DNA of 64,000 bases from Cryobacterium lactosi (GCF_004403945.1 NZ_SOHM01000008.1:1-64000), one strand, 5' to 3'. Shown: positions 35,643 through 44,975, numbered from the stretch's first letter. Notes: generated from the sequence alone by a model not told the origin. Program-made: numbers and translations.

Positions 35643-37333
35643 ACGTCTTCACGACCAAGCCCTGGTTGAGCTCTTACGCCGCGGGCGTGCCCAACACCAT
35701 CGCGGACCCGACCGAAACCCTCGTGGACATGATCGAGGGCTCCACCCGGCGGTTCGCCGACAAGGTGGCGTTGGACTTCTTCGGCGGCACCATGACCTAC
35801 GGCCAGCTGGGCGAGGAGATCTCCCGGGTGGCCAACGGTCTGCGCCGACTGGGCGTCAAGCCCGGCGACCGGGTCGCCCTCGTGCTGCCGAACTGCCCGC
35901 AGCACATCGTCGCGTTCTACGCGGTACTGCGCCTCGGCGCGATCGTCGTGGAGCACAACCCGCTGTACACCGAGCGGGAACTCCGCCACCAGTTCGAAGA
36001 CCACGGCGCGAGCGTCGCCATCGTCTGGGACAAGGTCTACTCCATGGTGCGTGGTTTCCCCCGCGACATGGGCCTGCACACTGTCGTGGCCGTCGACGTC
36101 ACCCGGTCGATGCCGTTGGCCACCCGGTTGGCGCTGCGGCTGCCGATACCCAAGTCCCGCACCGCCCGGGCCGCCCTCACCGTGGCCCAGCCGCTCAAGG
36201 ATGCCATCGAGTGGAGCGCCCTGGTGGGCTCCCGCCGGCTGCGCACCGCGCATCCGCGCCCGCTGCTCGGCGACACCGCCGTGCTGCAGTACACCAGCGG
36301 CACCACGGGCTCGCCCAAGGGAGCCATCCTCACCCACTTCAACCTGCAGGCCAACGCGCAGCAGAGCGAGGCCTGGGTGCCCGGCCTCGAGCGCGGCAAC
36401 GAGGTGTTCTACGGCGTCCTGCCGATGTTCCACGCCTACGGCCTCACCCTCTGCCTCACCGTGGCGATGTCGATCGGCGCCCGCCTGGTGCTGTTCCCCA
36501 AGTTCGACGAGGGCCTCGTGCTCAACGCCGTCAAGCGCACCCCACCCACCTTCCTGCCCGCGGTCCCGCCGATCTACGACAGGCTCGTCACCGCCGCCGC
36601 CAAGGCGAACATCAGCCTGCGCGGCACCAAGTACGCCATCTCCGGGGCGATGAGCCTGCCCTTGGCCACCGTGGAACTGTGGGAGACCGCCACCGGCGGC
36701 CTGCTCGTCGAGGGATACGGCATGACCGAATGCTCCCCCATCGCGGTGGGCAACCCGATGGGCCCGAGCCGGCGCCCCGGCACCGTGGGGGTGCCTTTCC
36801 CCAGCACCGAGATCCGGGTCGTCGACCCGGCCGACCCGTCGGTGGACCGAGGCTTCGACGAGGAGGGCGAACTGCTCATCCGCGGACCGCAGGTCTTCTC
36901 CGGCTACTGGGATCGCCCCACCGAGACCGCTCAGACGCTGCTGCCGGATGGCTGGCTGCGCACCGGAGACATCGTCAAGGTATCGCCGGACGGCTTCGTC
37001 ACCATCGTGGACCGCATCAAGGAACTGATCATCACCGGCGGGTTCAACGTGTCACCGTCGGAGGTTGAGGCGGCCCTGCTGTCGCACCCCGACGTCGCCG
37101 ATGCCGCCGTCGTGGGCCTCAAGAGCGAGCACGGCGGCGAGGATGTCGTGGCCGCTGTGGTGCTCACAGCCGGCGCCACCCTGGACGTGGCCGGACTGCG
37201 GGAGTACTGCCGCACTCGCATCTCCGCGTACAAGGTGCCCCGCCGCATCGTCGAGGTCGACGACCTGCCCCGCTCGTTGATCGGCAAGGTGCTGCGCCGC
37301 AAGGTGCGCGACAACCTCGAAGCGGCCGCCTGA
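35639..37333 (+). CDS. long-chain acyl-CoA synthetase (AMP-binding family)
   Basis: Activates a carboxylic acid (probably a fatty acid) to its CoA thioester via an acyl-AMP, 564 residues. The P-loop-like motif is YTSGTTGSPKGAILTH, followed by YGMTECSPIAVGNPMGPS, the hinge DRIKELIITGGFNVSP and the C-terminal catalytic Lys in LIGKVLRRKVRD. The FadD-like N-terminus is present. Chain-length specificity is not predictable here. Translationally coupled to threonine aldolase. Confidence 0.93.
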   Translation: MNVFTTKPWLSSYAAGVPNTIADPTETLVDMIEGSTRRFADKVALDFFGGTMTYGQLGEEISRVANGLRRLGVKPGDRVALVLPNCPQHIVAFYAVLRLGAIVVEHNPLYTERELRHQFEDHGASVAIVWDKVYSMVRGFPRDMGLHTVVAVDVTRSMPLATRLALRLPIPKSRTARAALTVAQPLKDAIEWSALVGSRRLRTAHPRPLLGDTAVLQYTSGTTGSPKGAILTHFNLQANAQQSEAWVPGLERGNEVFYGVLPMFHAYGLTLCLTVAMSIGARLVLFPKFDEGLVLNAVKRTPPTFLPAVPPIYDRLVTAAAKANISLRGTKYAISGAMSLPLATVELWETATGGLLVEGYGMTECSPIAVGNPMGPSRRPGTVGVPFPSTEIRVVDPADPSVDRGFDEEGELLIRGPQVFSGYWDRPTETAQTLLPDGWLRTGDIVKVSPDGFVTIVDRIKELIITGGFNVSPSEVEAALLSHPDVADAAVVGLKSEHGGEDVVAAVVLTAGATLDVAGLREYCRTRISAYKVPRRIVEVDDLPRSLIGKVLRRKVRDNLEAAA

Positions 37334-37456
37334 GCAGCACCCCCGTTTCAAATATGTGAATGCATGGAATATCTCGGCGCGCCCAGCGTTGACTCGACTG
37401 GGACGATGATGCCCCGCCCCGATATCGGAATCACGCACGAGAGAAAGCCGGGCATC

Positions 37457-38032
37457 ATGACCCTCATCACAGACACCCACAGCCGCGCCGCCGACACCAC
37501 GGCGCCGATCCTGCCGGCGATGGCCGAGCGGTGGAGCCCCCGAGGCTTCGATCCGATCGCCGTCATCGACGAGGACACCCTCACCACCGTGCTCGAGGCC
37601 GCCCGCTGGGCTCCCTCCGGCAACAACAACCAGCCGGCCCGCTTCATCGTGGCCCGCCGCGGCTCGGAGAGCTTCCGCAAGATCCACTCCAACCTGATGG
37701 GCTTCAACCAGGCCTGGGCCGACAAGGCGTCGGTGCTGATCCTCAACATCGCCGAGGGTGACAACCCCTGGGCCCAGTACGACCTGGGCCAGGCCGTCGC
37801 GCACCTCACCATCCAGGCGCAGCACGAGGGCCTCGCCACCCACCAGCTCGGCGGCATCGACCGCAAGGCCCTGGCCGACGCGTTCCACCTCAAGGCCAAC
37901 CAGGACGCCGTCACCGTGACCGTGCTCGGTGTGCTCGGCAATGCCGGAGACCTCACCCCGGAGCTTCTCGAGCGCGAGATCGCCCCGCGCACCCGCAAGC
38001 CGCTCACCGAGGTCCTGCTCGTCAACGACTGA
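37457..38032 (+). CDS. nitroreductase-family protein
   Basis: FMN-dependent NAD(P)H oxidoreductase fold, 191 residues. The N-terminal FMN contacts are RWSPRGFDP and the AARWAPSGNNNQPARFIVA segment (about 48-66). Later parts include AHLTIQAQHEGLATHQLGGI. The start ATG at 37457 is weakly preceded by gagaaag. Members reduce nitro groups, quinones or other electrophiles; the substrate is unknown. A strong terminator hairpin follows. Confidence 0.9.
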   Translation: MTLITDTHSRAADTTAPILPAMAERWSPRGFDPIAVIDEDTLTTVLEAARWAPSGNNNQPARFIVARRGSESFRKIHSNLMGFNQAWADKASVLILNIAEGDNPWAQYDLGQAVAHLTIQAQHEGLATHQLGGIDRKALADAFHLKANQDAVTVTVLGVLGNAGDLTPELLEREIAPRTRKPLTEVLLVND

Positions 38033-38052
38033 GCATCCGCGGTCTCGCACAA

Positions 38053-38080
38053 ACGCCCCCTCGCGCGAGCGAGGGGGCGT
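38053..38080. terminator. bidirectional terminator hairpin
   Basis: A perfect 12-bp stem (acgccccctcgc / gcgagggggcgt) with the tetraloop gcga, followed by tcgtcgttt, between the convergent nitroreductase and alcohol dehydrogenase genes. Confidence 0.85.
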
Positions 38081-38099
38081 TCGTCGTTTGCGGTGCGGG

Positions 38100-39149
38100 C
38101 TACGGGCGCAGCAGCACCTTGATCGCGCGGCGTTCGTCCATGGCTGCGTAGGCCTCGGCGACCTCGGTCAAAGGCAGCTGCAGGTCGAAGACCCGGCCGG
38201 GGTTGATCGCACCCGACAGCACCTCGGGCAGCAGTTCCTCCACGTAGGCGCGCACGGAGGCGACACCGCCGTTCACGCCGACGTTCCGGCCGAACAGTGC
38301 CTTGATCGGCAGTTCCGCGCCGCCGTTCGGCACGCCGACGTAGCCGACCATGCCGCCGGGGCGAGCCGAGCGGATCGCCTGGTCCATCGACTCCTGGGTG
38401 CCGACGCATTCGAGCACGCAGTCAGCGCCGACACCGTCGAACATCTCGTGGATGCGGTCAACACCCGCATCTCCCCGCTCCTCGACGATGTCGGTGGCGC
38501 CGAACTCGCGGGCCACGGCCTGCCGGTCGGCGTGCCTGGACATGGCCACGATGCGGGATGCACCGAGGCGCTTGGCGGCGATGATCGCGCAGAGGCCCAC
38601 GGCTCCGTCGCCGACCACCACAACGGTGCTGCCGGTGGTGACGCCGGCCGAGACGGCGGCGTGGTGGCCGGTGCCCATCACGTCGGCCAGGGTGAGAAGG
38701 CCCGGAACCTGGGCGTCCGTGGGCTGCACGGGGGTGGCGACAAGGGAGCCGTCGGCGTGCGGAACCCGCACGCGCTCGCCCTGGGCGCCGTCGGCGAAGC
38801 CGCCGAGCCTGTCATCGGAGCCCCACCAGCCGCCGTTCAGGCAGGAGGTGCTGACGCCGTTCCGGCAGTTGACGCAGGTGTTGTCGCAGTCGTAGAACGG
38901 GGCGATGACGAAGTCGCCCACCTTGATCGTGGTCACGTCCGGGCCGATCTCGTCGACGATGCCGACGAACTCGTGGCCGATCCGGTGCGGTTCGTCGGTG
39001 GGGGTCACACCGCGGTACGGCCACAGGTCTGAGCCGCAGACGCAGGCAGCCACGACCCGCACGATGGCGTCGCCGCCGGTGGAGAGGACGGGGTTGGGTA
39101 CTTCATCGAGTCGGATATCCCGCTCGCCGTAAATCACTGTTGCACGCAT
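38100..39149 (-). CDS. zinc-dependent alcohol dehydrogenase (MDR)
   Basis: A 349-residue medium-chain dehydrogenase. The catalytic zinc ligands are in CVCGSDLWPYRG (Cys) and GHEFVGIVDEIG (His-Glu). The structural-zinc Cys set lies in CDNTCVNCRNGVSTSC. The nucleotide motif is VVGDGAVGLCAI with R after the second strand (SRHADRQ), compatible with NADP(H). The conserved C-terminus has LTEVAEAYAAMDERRAIKVL. The alcohol or aldehyde substrate is unknown; it resembles glutathione-independent or aryl-type ADHs. Confidence 0.93.
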   Translation of the reverse strand: MRATVIYGERDIRLDEVPNPVLSTGGDAIVRVVAACVCGSDLWPYRGVTPTDEPHRIGHEFVGIVDEIGPDVTTIKVGDFVIAPFYDCDNTCVNCRNGVSTSCLNGGWWGSDDRLGGFADGAQGERVRVPHADGSLVATPVQPTDAQVPGLLTLADVMGTGHHAAVSAGVTTGSTVVVVGDGAVGLCAIIAAKRLGASRIVAMSRHADRQAVAREFGATDIVEERGDAGVDRIHEMFDGVGADCVLECVGTQESMDQAIRSARPGGMVGYVGVPNGGAELPIKALFGRNVGVNGGVASVRAYVEELLPEVLSGAINPGRVFDLQLPLTEVAEAYAAMDERRAIKVLLRP

Positions 39150-39169
39150 CCCAAAAGCCTACGCCGTCT

Positions 39170-39230
39170 CGCGAACTGTGAGCTTTGCCCCTTAATTTCG
39201 TGATTTTTGGGGCTTTTCTCACAGTTCGCG
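39170..39230. repeat. 61-base inverted repeat with symmetric internal loop
   Basis: A perfect 13-bp outer stem (cgcgaactgtgag at 39170-39182, ctcacagttcgcg at 39218-39230), a 4x4 pyrimidine internal loop (cttt/tttt), a 5-bp inner stem gcccc/ggggc and a 17-base AT-rich loop. It lies between the start of the alcohol dehydrogenase gene and the end of the unknown gene, both minus strand, so it could be a terminator for the latter or a mobile mini-element. Confidence 0.8.
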
Positions 39231-39257
39231 GGCTGGTTGAGAACCCGCGCGGATGCG

Positions 39258-39812
39258 TCAGTACCAGTCGGTCGAGCTCAGGAGCCGCGCGACGATGACG
39301 GGAGAGCCGCCCATGCGGGCTGACATCACCGTGGCCTGGCCCACGGCCCCGCCGATCGAAGAGAACAGCTGCACTCTCAAGTGGCTGAAGATGGAGCCTT
39401 CGGTGATGGCGAAGTATCCTCCGTCCCGCGGGTCGAGCGCCGTTTCGTACCTCAGCGGCCAGAGCCGCGCGACCTCGCCGGACACGATGACCGCGCGCTT
39501 TTCGAAGAGACCCAGCACCGTCCGGTCCGGGGGAATCGACTTTCGCGGCTGTTCCGGGTCGAACTGACCGAGGATGGTCGGCGAGACGCCCGAGTTCGTT
39601 TCGTAGAGGCGAGCGGTTTCCTGGTGCTGGACGTCGAAGGGCGACGGTGCGTCGCTCAACCACTCGCTGTCATAGATGCAGCTGCGCAGCTTCGCGTCGA
39701 TCTGTGGCAGCACATCCGCGTGCCATTCGTTGCTGTCGGTGAGGGAATAGCTCGGTGGCAGGGCCGTCATCTCTTCAGTCAACAGCACGTCACGGTGGTT
39801 CGGGGAACTCAC
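39258..39812 (-). CDS. hypothetical protein behind a tRNA gene
   Basis: A 184-residue soluble protein I do not recognise. It has no signal or membrane segment. It is acidic and Pro/Ser-rich near the N-terminus (LPPSYSLTDSNEWHADVLPQ), with a later segment SPTILGQFDPEQPRKSIPPD and a C-terminus VMSARMGGSPVIVARLLSST. The GTG start at 39812 is only 5 bases after the tRNA end, leaving no room for a normal ribosome site. The ATG at 39770 (170 residues) is an alternative. Codon use looks less biased than its neighbours. Confidence 0.6.
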   Translation of the reverse strand: MSSPNHRDVLLTEEMTALPPSYSLTDSNEWHADVLPQIDAKLRSCIYDSEWLSDAPSPFDVQHQETARLYETNSGVSPTILGQFDPEQPRKSIPPDRTVLGLFEKRAVIVSGEVARLWPLRYETALDPRDGGYFAITEGSIFSHLRVQLFSSIGGAVGQATVMSARMGGSPVIVARLLSSTDWY

Positions 39813-39816
39813 GTCG

Positions 39817-39890
39817 ACGCGACGGCAGGATTCGAACCTGCGAATACCGGAATATGAAACCGGTCCCTTAGTCCACTTGGGTACGCCGCG
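39817..39890 (-). tRNA. atypical tRNA with anticodon CAU
   Basis: 74 bases folding as a tRNA: acceptor CGCGGCG/CGTCGCG with one G-U pair, 3-bp D stem CCC/GGG with GG in the loop, anticodon stem CCGG/CCGG with U-U at positions 31/39, loop TTCATAT (U33, CAU, A37), T arm GCAGG-TTCGAAT-CCTGC, discriminator U73, no encoded CCA. CAU means Met or, if lysidine-modified, Ile (AUA). U73 and C10 are unusual for both, so identity is open. An unknown gene starts 5 bases after it. Confidence 0.8.
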
Positions 39891-39993
39891 ATGACGTCAA
39901 CGCTAGGCCGGACCGCCGCCGGGCGGGGCCCAGATGTCGCCGGTTGACGCCATGTAACCGACTGTGTCGGCCCGACCTGGACCGGGCGCTGAC

Positions 39994-41625
39994 CTAGCCG
40001 CGAACGCGCAGGGGCAGCCGCACCGTCACCGTGGTGCCCTCGCCCAGCGCGCTGGCGAGCTCGACGGTGCCGGAGTGCGCCGTCACGAAGGACCGCACGA
40101 TCGCGAGGCCCAGGCCCATCCCGGGGATGGCCAGTTCGGTGGAGTTGCGGGCGCGGAAGAACCTGTCGAAGACCTGACGTTGATCTTCGGCGCTGAGTCC
40201 GATGCCGTCGTCGGAGACCCGCAACACCGCATCCGTGCCATCGTGGTCGACGCTGAGGGTGACCGTGCCCTGCGCACGGGAGAACTTGATGGCGTTGGTG
40301 AGCAGATTGTCGATGACCTGTTCGATCGCGACCGGGTCGATGTCGGCGCGCACGTCGGTGTCGGCGACGGCGCTGATGGAGACGCCGGCGGCCTTCGCGT
40401 GCGGCCGGGCGGTGTCCAGGCTGGAGCGCAGGATCTGGCCGAGATCGGAGTCGACCCGGCGGATCGGCGGCTGGCCATCGGTGGCGCTGAGCAATTGGGC
40501 GATCACCGACAGGAGGCGTTCGGCGTTGCGCTCGATCACGCGGATCTCCATGGTGATGCCGAGCTCCTCGGCGTCGATCAGGCCGAGGTAGCCGATGATC
40601 GAGGTCAGCGGGGTGCGCAGCTCGTGCGACACCGTGGCAAGGAAGTCGTCCCGCACCGCGATGGCCTCCACCAGCGGGGTGACGTCGGTGGCCACCACGA
40701 CGGTGCCCAGCGGATACCCGGACTCCCGTTCGACCACCCCGGACGAGGCGATGATGGCGCTCTGGTCGTCATCGCCGCCGACCCAGTACACCCGCCCGGC
40801 GACCAGGTCGCCGCGCATAGCCCTGGCGGCGATCTGATCGTCCAGGGCGACCAGGGTGGTACGGTCCACGTCGAACACGAGCGACGCATCCCGGCCGTAC
40901 GAGCCGGTGGCCGAGTCGGTGCGCACGGCCAGCGCGCGGGCGGCCGCGTTGCTCAGGATCACCTCGCCCTGCGGGTTGTACAGCTCGATGCCGGCATCCA
41001 CGGTCTCCATCACCGCTTCGAAGGTGGCCTGCCTGTCGGTCGTCTCCAGCAACGCCGCGCGGAGTTCGGCGGACACCATCACCAATTCGCGTTGTTGCGC
41101 GCGCAGGGCGTTGGCGGCGACTCGGGCCGTGATGGCGATGAACGCCGTGATGGTGGGCAGCAGCAGCACCGAGCCCCAGCCGGCCGCGTCGGTGGGCCAG
41201 ACGCCGGCCTGCACCAGCGGGAAGGCGCTCACGAAAAGCGCTCCGATCAGGGCCAGGCCGAGCGCCCACCAGGCGAAGCCGTAGGCCAGCCAGAGCACGG
41301 GCAGCACGATGAGCATCCCCACGGCGGGGAAGATGTCGCGCACCCCGTCACGGAGGAACGCGACCACAACCACGTCGAGCAGCGGAACGACGACCAGCCA
41401 CTGGTGCCCGTGCCGGCGCCAGGGCACGAACATGCTCACCAGGGTGGCCACGACGACCAGGCCGAGACCCACCTGGAAGCCGGTCTCGAGCAGAGTGTCC
41501 GGCGCACCGGCGAGGACGAAGCCCAGCAGCACCGCCACCGCGGCCAGGAACGGTAGCTGGGAGTACGGGAACTCCCGGATACTCCGCGGGCTGACCGGCG
41601 GGGGTCCCTCGCGTAGCTGCGGCAC
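39994..41625 (-). CDS. orphan PAS-containing sensor histidine kinase
   Basis: A 543-residue membrane kinase. About six helices in residues 25-170, a linker, a PAS-like domain at about 195-325 (MDAGIELYNPQG region), HisKA with phospho-His at about 334 (FLATVSHELRTPLTSIIGY) and a HATPase domain (N box NLLTNAIKFSRAQG, G box GMGLGLAIVRSFV). No response regulator is adjacent, so its partner lies elsewhere. The start is the first ATG; the preceding bases show little ribosome site. Confidence 0.92.
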   Translation of the reverse strand: MPQLREGPPPVSPRSIREFPYSQLPFLAAVAVLLGFVLAGAPDTLLETGFQVGLGLVVVATLVSMFVPWRRHGHQWLVVVPLLDVVVVAFLRDGVRDIFPAVGMLIVLPVLWLAYGFAWWALGLALIGALFVSAFPLVQAGVWPTDAAGWGSVLLLPTITAFIAITARVAANALRAQQRELVMVSAELRAALLETTDRQATFEAVMETVDAGIELYNPQGEVILSNAAARALAVRTDSATGSYGRDASLVFDVDRTTLVALDDQIAARAMRGDLVAGRVYWVGGDDDQSAIIASSGVVERESGYPLGTVVVATDVTPLVEAIAVRDDFLATVSHELRTPLTSIIGYLGLIDAEELGITMEIRVIERNAERLLSVIAQLLSATDGQPPIRRVDSDLGQILRSSLDTARPHAKAAGVSISAVADTDVRADIDPVAIEQVIDNLLTNAIKFSRAQGTVTLSVDHDGTDAVLRVSDDGIGLSAEDQRQVFDRFFRARNSTELAIPGMGLGLAIVRSFVTAHSGTVELASALGEGTTVTVRLPLRVRG

Positions 41626-41740
41626 TCGACGATCCTCACGGTCAGTGAGGCGTCACAGGCTCAGTTGCCGGCCCTCCCCTGAATTCAAGCAGGTCCGCAC
41701 CACAATGTCCCCCATTGCGGGCACATGTCGCCCGATGGGG

Positions 41741-43903
41741 TCAGGCGTGCCCGATCGGAGTTGCCGACACTGTCAAGGAGTCACCGTCCTCATCGAGGTC
41801 AACCAGAACCGTCTCGCCGTCACGGATGGTGCCGCCGAGCAGCGCCGTGGCCAACCTGTCGTCGATCTCGGTCTGCATCAGCCGCCGCAACGGCCGGGCC
41901 CCGTAGATCGGGTCGTAGCCGCGCTCGGCGAGCCAGGCGCGGGCATCCGGCGTCACCGCCAGCTCGAGCCGGCGTTCGCCCAGCCGGCGCTGCAGCCGGT
42001 CGACGTAGAGCTCAACGATCTGCGCGAGGTCGTCGGTGGACAGCGCCGAGAACACCACGATGTCGTCGAGCCGGTTGACGAACTCGGGTTTGAACGCCTG
42101 CCGCACCATCTGCTGCACGGCCGCCTCCTTCTCCTCCCAGCTGAGGGTGGGGTCCACCAGGTACTGCGAGCCGAGGTTGGAGGTGAGCACCAGGATGGTG
42201 TTGCGGAAGTCGACCGTACGGCCCTGCCCATCGGTGAGCCGGCCATCGTCGAGCACCTGCAGCAGCACGTCGAACACCTCGGGGTGCGCCTTCTCCACCT
42301 CGTCGAAGAGGATCACCGAATAGGGCCGGCGGCGCACGGCCTCGGTGAGCTGGCCGCCCTGTTCGTAGCCGATGTAGCCGGGAGGGGCGCCGACGAGGCG
42401 GGAGACGGAGAACTTCTCGCCGTACTCGCTCATGTCGATGCGCACCATGGCCTTCTCGTCGTCGAAGAGGAACTCGGCCAGCGCCTTGGCGAGCTCGGTC
42501 TTGCCCACGCCGGTGGGGCCGAGGAAGAGGAACGAACCGGTGGGCCGGTCGGGGTCGGAGATACCGGCGCGGCTGCGGCGCACGGCGTCGGCCACGGCGC
42601 GCACGGCCTGCTTCTGGCCGATCAGCCGGTGGCCCAGCTCGCCCTCGAGGTTCAGCAGCTTCTCAGTCTCCCCCTGCAGTAGCCGGCCCACCGGGATGCC
42701 GGTCCACGCGGCGACGACGGCGGCGATGTCCTCGGCGGTGACCTGGTCGCCCACCATCCGGGCACCCTCCTGCTCGGTCTGCTCGGCCTCGGCGAGTTCG
42801 CGCTGGATCACCGGGATGTCGCCGTAGAGCAGCTTCGAGGCCTTCTCCAGGTCACCACGGCGTTCGGCCACCTCGGCCTGGCTGCGGGCGCTGTCCAAGC
42901 GCTTGCGCAGGTCGCCGACCCGGTTCAACGAGGACCGTTCCTTGTCCCAGCGGGCCTGCAGCTCACCGAGTCTCTCCTGGCGTTCGGCGAGGTCGGCGCG
43001 CAGTTTCTCCAGCCGCGCCTTGGAGGCGTCGTCCTTCTCTTTCTTCAGGGCCAGTTCCTCGAGCTTGAGCCGGTCGACGCTGCGGCGCAGTTCGTCGATC
43101 TCCACCGGTGAGGAGTCGATCTCCATCCGCAGCCGGCTGGCGGCCTCGTCAATGAGGTCGATGGCCTTGTCGGGCAGTTGCCGGGCGGTGATGTATCGGT
43201 TCGACAGCGCGGCCGCGGCAACGAGCGCGGCATCCGCGATAGAGACCTTGTGGTGCGCTTCGTAGCGTTCCTTGAGCCCGCGGAGGATGGCGACGGTGTC
43301 TTCGACGGTGGGTTCGTCCACGAGCACGGGCTGGAAGCGGCGCTCGAGCGCGGCATCCTTCTCGATGAACTCGCGATACTCGTTGAGGGTGGTGGCGCCG
43401 ATCAGGCGCAGCTCGCCGCGGGCGAGCATGGGCTTGAGCATGTTGGATGCGGCGACGGAGCCTTCGCCGCCGCCGGCGCCCATCAGGGTGTGCAGTTCGT
43501 CGACGAAGGTGATGATCTGGCCGTCGGCGTCGTTGATCTCCTTGAGCACGGCCTTGAGGCGTTCCTCGAACTCGCCGCGGTACTTGGCTCCGGCCACGAG
43601 TGCGGCCAGGTCGAGGGCCACAAGCTGCTTGTCCTTGAGCGAGTCGGCCACGTCGCCGGCCACGATGCGCTGGGCCAGGCCCTCCACCACGGCGGTCTTG
43701 CCCACGCCGGGTTCGCCGATGAGGACCGGATTATTCTTGGTGCGCCGGGTGAGCACCTGGCTGATCCGGCGGATCTCCGCGTCACGCCCGATCACGGGGT
43801 CGAGCTTGCCGCTCTTGGCGATCTCGGTGAGGTTCACGCCGTATTGTTCCAGCGCGGTCTTCTGCTTTTCGTCGGTTCCGGGGGCACCCTGCATGTTGGC
43901 CAT
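41741..43903 (-). CDS. clpB: ClpB disaggregase lacking the N-domain
   Basis: Hexameric AAA+ chaperone that rescues aggregated proteins with DnaK. It has 720 residues, compared with about 860 for full-length ClpB. The N-terminal Clp_N domain is absent and the protein begins [10 protein letters not shown] only about 60 residues before the first Walker A (GEPGVGKT, 63-70). NBD1, the coiled-coil M domain ([16 protein letters not shown] region) and NBD2 ([10 protein letters not shown]) are complete. The start at 43903 has the ribosome site aaggatg. A perfect HAIR box precedes it. Confidence 0.96.
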   Translation of the reverse strand: MANMQGAPGTDEKQKTALEQYGVNLTEIAKSGKLDPVIGRDAEIRRISQVLTRRTKNNPVLIGEPGVGKTAVVEGLAQRIVAGDVADSLKDKQLVALDLAALVAGAKYRGEFEERLKAVLKEINDADGQIITFVDELHTLMGAGGGEGSVAASNMLKPMLARGELRLIGATTLNEYREFIEKDAALERRFQPVLVDEPTVEDTVAILRGLKERYEAHHKVSIADAALVAAAALSNRYITARQLPDKAIDLIDEAASRLRMEIDSSPVEIDELRRSVDRLKLEELALKKEKDDASKARLEKLRADLAERQERLGELQARWDKERSSLNRVGDLRKRLDSARSQAEVAERRGDLEKASKLLYGDIPVIQRELAEAEQTEQEGARMVGDQVTAEDIAAVVAAWTGIPVGRLLQGETEKLLNLEGELGHRLIGQKQAVRAVADAVRRSRAGISDPDRPTGSFLFLGPTGVGKTELAKALAEFLFDDEKAMVRIDMSEYGEKFSVSRLVGAPPGYIGYEQGGQLTEAVRRRPYSVILFDEVEKAHPEVFDVLLQVLDDGRLTDGQGRTVDFRNTILVLTSNLGSQYLVDPTLSWEEKEAAVQQMVRQAFKPEFVNRLDDIVVFSALSTDDLAQIVELYVDRLQRRLGERRLELAVTPDARAWLAERGYDPIYGARPLRRLMQTEIDDRLATALLGGTIRDGETVLVDLDEDGDSLTVSATPIGHA

Positions 43904-43924
43904 CAAAAACATCCTTCGCAAATA

Positions 43925-43945
43925 CTTGAGTGGACTCGACTCAAG
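43925..43945 (-). promoter_or_regulatory. HAIR box, HspR operator of clpB
   Basis: CTTGAGT-N7-ACTCAAG (43925-43931, 43939-43945) is the exact HspR consensus, 22 bases upstream of the clpB start. In actinobacteria HspR, with DnaK as co-repressor, represses dnaK and clpB until heat shock. Its presence confirms the gene identity and heat-shock control. Confidence 0.93.
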
Positions 43946-44148
43946 TTTAGACGTAGGAGGGCAGATGCGCTACCGGCTGCCTGGCAGCAGCCGGATGCTG
44001 TGGCCAGTTCAGTTGACCTCGTCACCCTAACCGGATGATGCGCGTGCGCTAGCGCCAAGCTGGAATGAAGGTCCAGCGAGGCGTGCCATCCTCGATTTTT
44101 GTCACGGGGTGCGACACATCGACGGCGACAAGGGCAGGGAGAAAACAG

Positions 44149-44934
44149 ATGACCGCCACGACCGACGGACGGGGGAAGCCAGACGGCATCCTCGACCGCA
44201 TCCAGAACTTCTCGGACCCGAAACAGGAATGGCGCCGGTTGTTCTCCGAGTTGTACGGCACGTTCCTGCTCGTCATCGTCGCGGCCGGTGGCGGCATGAT
44301 GAGCCAGGCCTTTCCCGGAGTCATCAGCCGGCAGGCTGCCGTCGTGGCGCCGGGACTCATGGTGCTCGGCGTCATCCTCTTCATGGGCAAGGTGTCGGGT
44401 GCCCACCTGAATCCCGCCGTCAGCATCGCTTTCGCGTTGCGCGGTGACTTCCCGTGGCGCCGCGTTCCGGGCTACATCCTCGTGCAGCTCATCGGCGCAA
44501 CGCTGGCCAGCTTGGTCCTGGCGGCAATCATCGGGGTGTCATCGAGCTACGGGTCGAACTACCCGGCCACCGATTACTCGGCCGGTGCGGCGTTCTGGAT
44601 GGAGGCCCTGCTGACCCTGGGCCTCGTCAGCGTAATCCTCGGCACAGCCTCCGGCGCGCAGAACGTGGGGCTCTTCGGCGCGTTCGGTGTCGGCGCCTAC
44701 ATCGCCCTGGCCGGGCTGTGGGGCAGCCCCATCTCGGGAACCTCGATGAACCCCGCCCGCACGTTCGGCCCCGACCTCGTCAGCGGTAACTTCACCGACT
44801 ACTGGGTCTACGCTGCCGGCCCCATCGTCGGCGCCGTCGTCGCCGTCGGCGCAGCCTTCGTGCTGCGGGGCCGCGGTGGCGGGAAGTCCGGTTCGGGGGC
44901 TGCCCAGGGCGCTCTTTTCACTGAAGTGAGGTAA
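44149..44934 (+). CDS. MIP-family aquaporin
   Basis: Water or small-solute channel, 261 residues, ATG at 44149 behind agggcaggga. Both NPA half-helix motifs are present (HLNPAVSIAF and SMNPARTFGPD). Six helices, with a hydrophilic N-terminus of about 35 residues. The narrow-filter Arg after the second NPA (NPAR) is conserved. The length and the absence of a long loop E insert fit a water-selective AqpZ-like channel rather than a glycerol facilitator; plant-like length suggests an actinobacterial branch. Confidence 0.92.
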   Translation: MTATTDGRGKPDGILDRIQNFSDPKQEWRRLFSELYGTFLLVIVAAGGGMMSQAFPGVISRQAAVVAPGLMVLGVILFMGKVSGAHLNPAVSIAFALRGDFPWRRVPGYILVQLIGATLASLVLAAIIGVSSSYGSNYPATDYSAGAAFWMEALLTLGLVSVILGTASGAQNVGLFGAFGVGAYIALAGLWGSPISGTSMNPARTFGPDLVSGNFTDYWVYAAGPIVGAVVAVGAAFVLRGRGGGKSGSGAAQGALFTEVR

Positions 44935-44975
44935 AGCCGACGGACCCGGGGCTAATCCGTGACCGTCAGGCCACG

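Noticed and set aside
39964-41556. 530-codon open frame antisense to the sensor kinase
   Set aside because: It mirrors the kinase gene in GC-rich DNA. The translation is Gly/His/Asp-rich low complexity without any domain, while the opposite strand has clear HisKA and HATPase motifs.
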